A stretch of DNA of 5,917 nt from a bacterium (lineage in GTDB: Bacteria; Planctomycetota; JACOTG01; JAUIME01), in NCBI GenBank assembly GCA_030433195.1, contig JAUIME010000352.1:1-5917 (forward strand), read 5' to 3'. The notes beneath the pieces were generated by a model that was not told where the DNA came from, made no database searches, and saw only the letters and a list, made by a program, of their open reading frames with translations. The position numbers were made by a program, and so were the translations under genes. Below, in pieces: positions 1 to 4,743 of this stretch (position 1 is the stretch's first letter; each line of letters starts with the position of its first letter).

Positions 1-789
1 TTCGACGTTCTTCTTGCTGGCGACGATCCAACCGATGCGGATGCCCGGACACTGAAGCCCCTTGGTGCAAGCGCCCGCGAGGAAGACGTTGCTGTCGTCG
101 AGGTTCTTCACGTAGCGGATGCCGCTGACGCCCTTGGACGGATGGAACATCTCGTAGGCTTCGTCGAGCAGGATCCCGTTCTTGGGCTGCTCGGCCATGG
201 CCATCAGCTCTTCGAGCTCGGCACCGGCGCGCGTGTGTCCGGTGGGGTTACCGGGGTTGGAGATGATCGGCATCAAGTGCGTCTTGTCGTTCAGCCCGGA
301 ACGATCGAAGTACGCCGCGTTCGGGGGATGGAAACCGTTCTCTTGCGTGAACGGCACGACGCGCCACTGCGTGTCGGTCTGCGTCATGATGTCGAGGTAG
401 GCGGGCCACTCGGCATTGCCGATGCGCACCTCGACGTGCTTCTTCAGGAACGCGAGCACCGTGTAGATGCCGGGCCGGCCTCCGGCGAACACCATCACGT
501 TTTCGGGCGTGATGCTCGAGCCGTAGAAGTCGTTGTAGTGCGTCGCGATCGCGTCGCGGAGCAACGGGTGCCCCCATGCCTTGGGATAGAAGCGATCTTC
601 CCACTTCACCTCGACCTGGCTCGGCAGCGGTGGCCCGCCTTCGAGCTGTGTCGTGAGCGGGAAGCCCTGAGACCAAGGGTGCGTCCCCTCGGTGCCCATG
701 AACTGCCCGAAGCTGTCGCGGAAGGCGTAGAGCGTTTCATAGATGCCCATCGGCGGGCAGTTGTCGGACAAGAACGAGTCGCGTGGCAT
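1..789 (-). CDS. PLP-dependent aminotransferase, class I/II (N-terminal 263 residues, cut by window edge)
   Basis: The reading frame is open from an ATG at 789 down to base 1, giving 263 residues with no stop, so the C-terminal third lies outside the window (family members usually have about 400 residues). Fold-type I aminotransferase landmarks appear in order: the glycine-containing cofactor-phosphate region around FAGGRPG (101-107), NPGNPTG (178-184), the cofactor-nitrogen Asp and Tyr in LLDEAY (D209, Y212), and the Schiff-base lysine in CTKGLQCPGIRIGW (K243) with the following Arg (R251). Known family chemistry is transfer of an amino group between an amino acid and a 2-oxo acid in the cytoplasm; I cannot name the substrate. 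The lysine is preceded by Cys-Thr instead of the more usual Ser-x-Ser. The N-terminus has no signal peptide. The start is the first ATG of the frame but has only a weak ribosome binding site (GAAGCG about 10 bases upstream), so a start upstream is possible. The gene lies downstream of the beta-helix gene on the same strand, separated from it by a GC-rich hairpin. Confidence 0.9.
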   Translation of the reverse strand, partial: MPRDSFLSDNCPPMGIYETLYAFRDSFGQFMGTEGTHPWSQGFPLTTQLEGGPPLPSQVEVKWEDRFYPKAWGHPLLRDAIATHYNDFYGSSITPENVMVFAGGRPGIYTVLAFLKKHVEVRIGNAEWPAYLDIMTQTDTQWRVVPFTQENGFHPPNAAYFDRSGLNDKTHLMPIISNPGNPTGHTRAGAELEELMAMAEQPKNGILLDEAYEMFHPSKGVSGIRYVKNLDDSNVFLAGACTKGLQCPGIRIGWIVASKKNVE

Positions 790-892
790 GGAGAGGACCG
801 CTTCGCTAGAGTTTCGGAAATCAAGAGGGCGGTAGCGTACCGACTCTCGTCCGAAATGCAATGCTCGGCTCGTGCTTGCGGATCGAGGGCAG

Positions 893-933
893 GCGGGGGC
901 GGGGGCGCGGCGTGCGCCCCCCGGTGCCCCCGC
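893..933 (-). terminator. GC-rich two-part hairpin after the beta-helix gene, candidate terminator
   Basis: The inner stem pairs GGGGGCGC (901-908) with GCGCCCCC (914-921) around a 5-base loop. The outer stem pairs GCGGGGGC (893-900) with GCCCCCGC (926-933), leaving a 4-base bulge (922-925). This gives 16 G-C pairs, ending 10 bases past the beta-helix stop codon. No T-run follows on either strand, so it does not match a standard intrinsic terminator. It could be a factor-dependent terminator, an mRNA 3' stabiliser, or a roadblock that insulates the aminotransferase gene. The pairing is seen directly; the function is inferred. Confidence 0.5.
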
Positions 934-942
934 GCCGTTCCA

Positions 943-2883
943 CTACTCCACGACCAACACCACGCCGTTCGTCACGGCGAAGTCGACCAGAGACCCGACG
1001 TGGATCACTCCTTGGAACGTCAGCGTCGTTCCCGGTGGGAGGTTCGTCGCGTCGCCGCCCGGTAGATCGAGAAGTGTCGCCGGCGCGAGCGGCGGCGTCG
1101 GGAGCGACTGGCCGAAGTAGGCGTTTTCGCCGATGCGATCGGTCTTGCCGAGCGTGTTGAGGACGATCGACGGCGTAGCCTGCGGCAGGATCAGCGGGAA
1201 GCCGATCGTGCCGATCCCGCGCGGCAGCACCGTCAGATCGGACAGGTCGGGGGCGCCGAGATTTCCGTGGACGACGTACCTGCCGTTGGAGGACCCGATG
1301 GCTTGGTCGATCTCGAGGACGACGTCGTCACCGCCTTCGAGCGTGACGCGACGCATCGGATCGCCGACGCTTCCGTTGACGTGAAGTACCGGCACGAGGA
1401 GCGGTCCGTTGTCGTGGTTTCCAAAGAGTACGGCTTCCTCGCGACGTAGCTCGTCGGCGCCGATGTCGACGAGCGCGTTGCCGTCGCCGTCGCCGTCTTG
1501 CACGCGATCGTCCCCGTCGAAGTCGACCGTCGGAAGCTCGGGCGCGAGAAGCGTTCCCGCGTCGACCGCTACCGATCCGAGCGGGAGGCGCGTGAGCCCG
1601 TCGCCGCCGTTGGAGAGAATCGGCGTTGCGTCGATGTTGCCTTCGCCCGGGTACCCGCCTTCGACGACGCTGTAGGTCACGGTTGCGCTGCCGGTGATCT
1701 GGTCGCCATCGCCCGGAACGGCGTTGTTCCCGAAGACGAGGCAGTTCGTAACGATTCCGTTCGAGCGAATCCCGAGCGATTCCGTTTCACCGCCCAGGCT
1801 CGGCAAGACCGAGTTGAAGACCACCGTGTTGTTCGTGAGGAGGCCGCCGCCTTCGATGCCGCCGGCGTGATGGATCGCTGAGTTTCCATAGACGTAGTTG
1901 CTCACGATCACGACGTCCGCAGACGCATGGATACCGCCTCCGGGCCATCCGTACCGATTGCCGGTGATCACGTTGCGGTCGAGGCGGATCTCCGGGCCTT
2001 CGGCTTGAATTCCCGCTCCCGGCCCGAAGCCGATGTCGCCGCAATTCGCGTCGTTGTCGCGGATTTCGTTTCCGCGAACGAGCACGATGCCGTCCGCGAG
2101 GATCTGGATGCCGGCGCCGGAGCATCCTCGGTTCGCGTAGACGAGGTTGTCCAGGATCGTGCCCGACGACGAACCGACGACCGCGATTCCACCGCCACTC
2201 TGGAAGAGCCAGGACTCCTCGCGATCGAAGACGTGGCTGTGGATCTCACTGCCCTCGATCAGGAATGCAGCGTCTTCGACGTAGATCCCGCCTCCGATCG
2301 ACGAGTTGTCGATCGTGGCGTTGAGATGAATCTCGCACCGGCGGACGATCGGGTTGCCTTCACGCAACCAGATCCCGCGACCCTCTTCTCCCGAGTTCTC
2401 CGTGACTTCGCAATCCTCGATGACGGGGTTTCCGCGGTAGAACGCGATGCCCCCGCCCGAAAGGGCCGTGTTCCCGAGGATCTTGCAGTCGCGGATCGTC
2501 GCCGACGTGTCGGCTCCGAGGATGCCGCCGCCGTACGAGCGTCCGCCTTTCGTCTTGCCGAGCCCTCCGGTGACCGTGAAGCCTTCGAGCAGCGTACCGG
2601 CCGGTTCGCCGAGCAGCATGCGTACGACGGGCCCCGCGCCGTTCCCGAGCAGCGTCGTCGCGTCGGGGCCGTTCGTGCTACGCACCTCGAGGCGCTTGCC
2701 GAGGAAGTGGATGCGCGACCACGTGCCCGGGCCGACGAAGATCGTGTCGCCGTCGGCTGCGGCGTCGATGGCCTCCTGGATCGAGGCGAAGTCGCCCGGC
2801 ACTTGATACACGGCGGCCCGAGCGGCACCGGACCCACCCGCGAGGAACGCGATCAGCGAAGCCAACAGCATCGTGCGCAGCAT
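943..2883 (-). CDS. Secreted right-handed parallel beta-helix repeat protein with uncharacterised C-terminal domain
   Basis: The product has 646 residues from the ATG at 2883. Residues 1-23 form a signal peptide (MLRTM, a hydrophobic core, cleavage near ARA). Residues 24-57 (VYQVPGDFASIQEAIDAA, then GDTIFVGPGTW) are the standard entry to secreted pectate-lyase-like beta-helix proteins. About nine coils follow, each marked by a Gly-Gly/Ala-Gly-Ile step with Ile at 121, 146, 171, 200, 233, 259, 292, 318 and 343, and with asparagine-rich turns. A segment at 454-478 has Asp-rich loops and ends in VDIGADE, a common closing motif of such helices. Residues 480-646 form a beta-rich C-terminal domain ending in VVLVVE that I do not recognise. 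No pectate lyase catalytic set is evident, so the role may be polysaccharide binding or degradation, or surface structure. The start was chosen for AAGGAG 7 bases upstream and a signal peptide of normal length. Alternatives in frame are ATG at 2955 (670 residues) and TTG at 2973. Confidence 0.88.
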   Translation of the reverse strand: MLRTMLLASLIAFLAGGSGAARAAVYQVPGDFASIQEAIDAAADGDTIFVGPGTWSRIHFLGKRLEVRSTNGPDATTLLGNGAGPVVRMLLGEPAGTLLEGFTVTGGLGKTKGGRSYGGGILGADTSATIRDCKILGNTALSGGGIAFYRGNPVIEDCEVTENSGEEGRGIWLREGNPIVRRCEIHLNATIDNSSIGGGIYVEDAAFLIEGSEIHSHVFDREESWLFQSGGGIAVVGSSSGTILDNLVYANRGCSGAGIQILADGIVLVRGNEIRDNDANCGDIGFGPGAGIQAEGPEIRLDRNVITGNRYGWPGGGIHASADVVIVSNYVYGNSAIHHAGGIEGGGLLTNNTVVFNSVLPSLGGETESLGIRSNGIVTNCLVFGNNAVPGDGDQITGSATVTYSVVEGGYPGEGNIDATPILSNGGDGLTRLPLGSVAVDAGTLLAPELPTVDFDGDDRVQDGDGDGNALVDIGADELRREEAVLFGNHDNGPLLVPVLHVNGSVGDPMRRVTLEGGDDVVLEIDQAIGSSNGRYVVHGNLGAPDLSDLTVLPRGIGTIGFPLILPQATPSIVLNTLGKTDRIGENAYFGQSLPTPPLAPATLLDLPGGDATNLPPGTTLTFQGVIHVGSLVDFAVTNGVVLVVE

Positions 2884-2890
2884 GGTGATT

Positions 2891-2896
2891 CTCCTT
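2891..2896 (-). promoter_or_regulatory. Ribosome binding site of the preferred beta-helix start
   Basis: AAGGAG on the minus strand, 7 bases before the ATG at 2883. It supports the start that gives a signal peptide of ordinary length. A nearly identical copy lies 72 bases upstream. Confidence 0.75.
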
Positions 2897-2962
2897 TGGA
2901 AAGCGGACACGAGCGCCGGCAAGTGCAGTCGGCGAGCGGGCGTAGCTCTTTGCATGGTCATT

Positions 2963-2968
2963 CTCCTT
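2963..2968 (-). promoter_or_regulatory. Second ribosome binding site, for an in-frame upstream start at 2955
   Basis: AAGGAG lies 7 bases before an ATG at 2955, in the same frame as the beta-helix protein. From AAGGAG through the ATG the two sites match at 15 of 16 bases, differing only in AATGACC versus AATCACC. Use of this start would add 24 residues rich in Arg (MQRATPARRLHLPALVSAFQ and onward) before the signal peptide, giving a long basic n-region. Confidence 0.55.
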
Positions 2969-3084
2969 GGCAATGAATTCGCGCGGCCCGATCAAAGGGA
3001 CGTTCGATGCCCTCGATCCTACCCGAAATCGACTCGAAAGGGGCGCGGAACTCGTTGCCGCGCAGGCGAGACGGCGCCCGTTCC

Positions 3085-3131
3085 GCGGATCTTCGCTCCG
3101 CGAGCCCGAGGTGACGCGGGCGAAGATCGCG
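3085..3131. repeat. Inverted repeat in the divergent promoter region
   Basis: GATCTTCGC (3088-3096) is mirrored by GCGAAGATC (3120-3128), a perfect 9-base dyad with a 23-base spacer. Both arms are flanked by CGC-rich bases, so the match extends imperfectly. The left arm also lies inside a smaller hairpin, CGCGGA (3084-3089) with TCCGCG (3097-3102). It could be an operator for a dimeric regulator or an RNA or DNA hairpin. It sits about 35 bases upstream of the putative -10 element of the thioredoxin gene. Confidence 0.45.
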
Positions 3132-3168
3132 TGACGTGGTGTGAATCTCACGGTGTGACCGCTATCAT
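3131..3168 (+). promoter_or_regulatory. Putative promoter and GTGA/TCAC operator array for the thioredoxin gene
   Basis: TATCAT at 3163-3168 differs from the -10 consensus at one position. It is followed by about 50 bases of leader before the start at 3219. No good -35 hexamer lies 16-18 bases upstream. That space instead holds GTGA (3141), TCAC (3148) and GTGA (3155), 7 bases apart in alternating orientation, plus GTGAC at 3131 and a direct repeat GGTGTGA at 3138 and 3152. A weak -35 combined with such an array would suit an activator-dependent promoter. The motifs are seen; the regulation is inferred. Confidence 0.35.
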
Positions 3169-3206
3169 GGGGCGATGTTCTGTTGACGCTCGTCATTCCA
3201 ACCCAC

Positions 3207-3213
3207 GAGGAGG
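3207..3213 (+). promoter_or_regulatory. Ribosome binding site that sets a GTG start for the thioredoxin gene
   Basis: GAGGAGG lies 5 bases before a GTG at 3219. It falls inside the longer reading frame that begins with TTG at 3183, which argues against that upstream start: TTG at 3183 has no such site and would put 12 polar residues ahead of the signal peptide. Confidence 0.8.
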
Positions 3214-3218
3214 TTTCC

Positions 3219-4457
3219 GTGAACAAGCAGATCGCCACCCTGATGACCGCGCTCGCAGCGCTGCTCATCGCGCTCTTGCCGACAACGGCCGTCTGGGCGA
3301 CCCCGCAAGATGCGGCCGCGAACGGCAAGCAGGATCCCGTCGTCGCCGCGTACGAGACGATGAAGGAAGCCGAGAAAGAGATCGACGCCAAGGATCGCGA
3401 AGCAGTCGCCGCGTACCGCGCGGCCGGGCCGGAGGACGACGCCGCGCGTGAACAAGCGATGAAGACCATGACCGCGCTGCGCGCCGAGCGGAAGGAGGGG
3501 GTCGACGCATTCCGTGAAGTCTTCGAGAAGGCTGATTGGTCGAAGTACGCGAACGAGGAGCACGGCGACCTCCTCGAACGAGGTCTCAACGCGGTGGGGC
3601 TCCACTATGGTGAGAGTGATCCCGCGCGTGCCATCGAGGCGTACACGATGCTGCTCGAACACAACCCGGACAGCGGTTCGGCGAAGTTCGTGCGTCAGTA
3701 TCATCTGCCCAATTGCTACATCGCCACGGGCGACATGGGAGTCGCCGTCGACCGCGTCGGTCAGCTCGCTGCCGACGAAAAGGACGAGGCCGTGCAGCGC
3801 ATGTTGTGGATCACGCTCGGCGACATCGAGTGTGCGCGTGGCAACACGGGCGCGGCGCTCGACCTGTACGGCAAGGCCGTGTCGGGTCTGCCGGAGACGA
3901 TCGAGCGAGGCGACGCGCGCGGCAGCGCGAAGCGCTACGGCGAACTGCGACTGTCGCTCGTCGGCAAGCCGGCGCCCGAAATCGACGCCGAGACCTGGAT
4001 CGGCGGCGACGCGAAGCCGCTCTCGGCGCTCGCCGGAAACGTGACCGTCATCGATTTCTGGGCCACGTGGTGCGGTCCGTGCCGCGCGGTCATGCCCGCA
4101 CTCGACGAGCTCTACAAGGAGCATGAGGGTGACGGCCTGCACATGATCGGACTGACGCGTTACTACGGCAACGGCTACATGCCGGACGACGCGAAGATGG
4201 AGAGCGGCCAATCGGTGCGCGACATCGCCGAGGAAGACTTCGTCGGTCACCTCGAAGAGTTCAGAAAGGTATCGGAGATCTCCTACCCGTTCGTGATCGG
4301 CGAGAAGGAAGACTTCGAGAACTACCATGTCAGCGGCATCCCGACTGTCGCGGTGGTGGGCCCGGAGGGCAACGTGATCTTCGTCGGTGTGGGATCGGGG
4401 ACCGAACCCCTCGTCCGCGCCGTCGTAGAGGGCGCCCTCGACACGTCGAACGGCTGA
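3219..4457 (+). CDS. Exported TlpA/ResA-like thioredoxin with N-terminal TPR-like helical domain
   Basis: The product has 412 residues from the GTG at 3219. Residues 1-27 are a signal peptide (VNKQIATLMT, a Leu/Ala-rich core, cleavage after VWA); there is no lipobox, so a soluble periplasmic protein is likely. Residues 35-105 are charged and helical, possibly coiled coil. Residues 120-225 contain TPR-like helix pairs (NAVGLHYGESDPARAIEAYT; LGDIECARGNTGAALDLYGK). From about residue 248 (GKPAPEID) to the end lies a thioredoxin fold of the AhpC/TSA-Redoxin type: VIDFWATWCGPC with active cysteines C285 and C288, and the cis-proline in SGIPTVAVV (P375), followed by GPEGNVIFVG. The cysteine-to-proline distance (87 residues) is far longer than in E. 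coli thioredoxin because of an acidic insert after GLTRYYGNGYMPDD (311-341). The family reduces or exchanges disulfides in exported proteins; the helical domain probably binds a client or partner. A strong hairpin ends the transcription unit at 4544-4575. Confidence 0.92.
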   Translation: MNKQIATLMTALAALLIALLPTTAVWATPQDAAANGKQDPVVAAYETMKEAEKEIDAKDREAVAAYRAAGPEDDAAREQAMKTMTALRAERKEGVDAFREVFEKADWSKYANEEHGDLLERGLNAVGLHYGESDPARAIEAYTMLLEHNPDSGSAKFVRQYHLPNCYIATGDMGVAVDRVGQLAADEKDEAVQRMLWITLGDIECARGNTGAALDLYGKAVSGLPETIERGDARGSAKRYGELRLSLVGKPAPEIDAETWIGGDAKPLSALAGNVTVIDFWATWCGPCRAVMPALDELYKEHEGDGLHMIGLTRYYGNGYMPDDAKMESGQSVRDIAEEDFVGHLEEFRKVSEISYPFVIGEKEDFENYHVSGIPTVAVVGPEGNVIFVGVGSGTEPLVRAVVEGALDTSNG

Positions 4458-4543
4458 TCGATCCGCTCGACACGCGACGACGTCGATCGGGAAGCATCGA
4501 ATCGCGTCGCGGGTTTCGGGAACGACAAGACGACCTCGTCCGT

Positions 4544-4575
4544 GGCGTGCGGCCTGATCGACAGGACCGCACGCC
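4544..4575 (+). terminator. Strong hairpin downstream of the thioredoxin gene, probable terminator
   Basis: GGCGTGCGG (4544-4552) pairs perfectly with CCGCACGCC (4567-4575). The stem continues inward with CCTG (4553-4556) pairing CAGG (4562-4565), leaving one bulged A (4566) and the loop ATCGA. This is a 13-pair stem, followed by a moderately T-rich stretch (TCGTTATGTGTTC). It lies 86 bases after the thioredoxin stop codon and 168 bases before the next gene, consistent with ending that transcript. The T-run is imperfect, so termination may be partial or factor-assisted. Confidence 0.6.
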
Positions 4576-4624
4576 TCGTTATGTGTTCATGCGCGACCCC
4601 TCGGCCACGCATCTGTTTCCTTTG

Positions 4625-4654
4625 TTGTCGCTCGGGATCGCTCGGCGGTACCAT
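4625..4654 (+). promoter_or_regulatory. Weak candidate promoter for the propeller gene
   Basis: TTGTCG (4625-4630) and TACCAT (4649-4654) each match the sigma-70 type consensus at 4 of 6 positions, with an 18-base spacer. They lie after the hairpin terminator and about 90 bases before the next start codon. In GC-rich DNA such matches arise by chance, so this is tentative. Confidence 0.25.
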
Positions 4655-4732
4655 GACCGGATTCGGGCGATCGCTCAGGTTGCGAACGCCGAGGCGGTGA
4701 ACTCGCGGGGCCGGTGCGGTCCGCATTCTTTC

Positions 4733-4738
4733 GGAGGG
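4733..4738 (+). promoter_or_regulatory. Ribosome binding site of the FG-GAP/PQQ propeller gene
   Basis: GGAGGG lies 5 bases upstream of the ATG at 4744 and fixes that start, which opens directly into a signal peptide. Confidence 0.8.
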
Positions 4739-4743
4739 TCGAT

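Larger units (their letters stand above)
2884..3218. other. Divergent intergenic and leader region
   Basis: These 335 bases separate the beta-helix start (minus strand) from the thioredoxin start (plus strand). The left part (2884-2955) may be coding if the upstream beta-helix start is used. The rest contains an imperfect dyad at 3088-3128, a GTGA/TCAC array at 3131-3158, and a likely -10 element at 3163-3168 for the thioredoxin gene. I see no convincing -35/-10 pair for the beta-helix gene on the minus strand and no additional small gene. Confidence 0.6.

Noticed and set aside
832..861. TTGCAT and TACGCT on the minus strand as a promoter for the aminotransferase gene.
   Set aside because: Each matches the consensus at only 3 of 6 positions, no better than chance.
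142..1065. A 307-residue plus-strand reading frame opposite the aminotransferase gene.
   Set aside because: It is rich in Arg, Val and His with no recognisable domain, runs through the GC-rich hairpin and into the beta-helix gene, and lies opposite a frame with clear aminotransferase motifs. Long antisense frames are expected at this GC content.
1927..2976. A 349-residue plus-strand reading frame opposite the beta-helix gene.
   Set aside because: It is dominated by Arg, Ala, Asp and Val without motifs, while the opposite strand has a signal peptide, ribosome binding site and a regular beta-helix ladder.
3183..3218. TTG at 3183 as start of the thioredoxin gene.
   Set aside because: No ribosome binding site precedes it, while GAGGAGG precedes the GTG at 3219, which gives a signal peptide of normal form.
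3165..4328. A 387-residue minus-strand reading frame opposite the thioredoxin gene.
   Set aside because: The composition is Val/Arg/His-rich with no domain, and it mirrors codon bias of the real plus-strand gene, which has the WCGPC motif.
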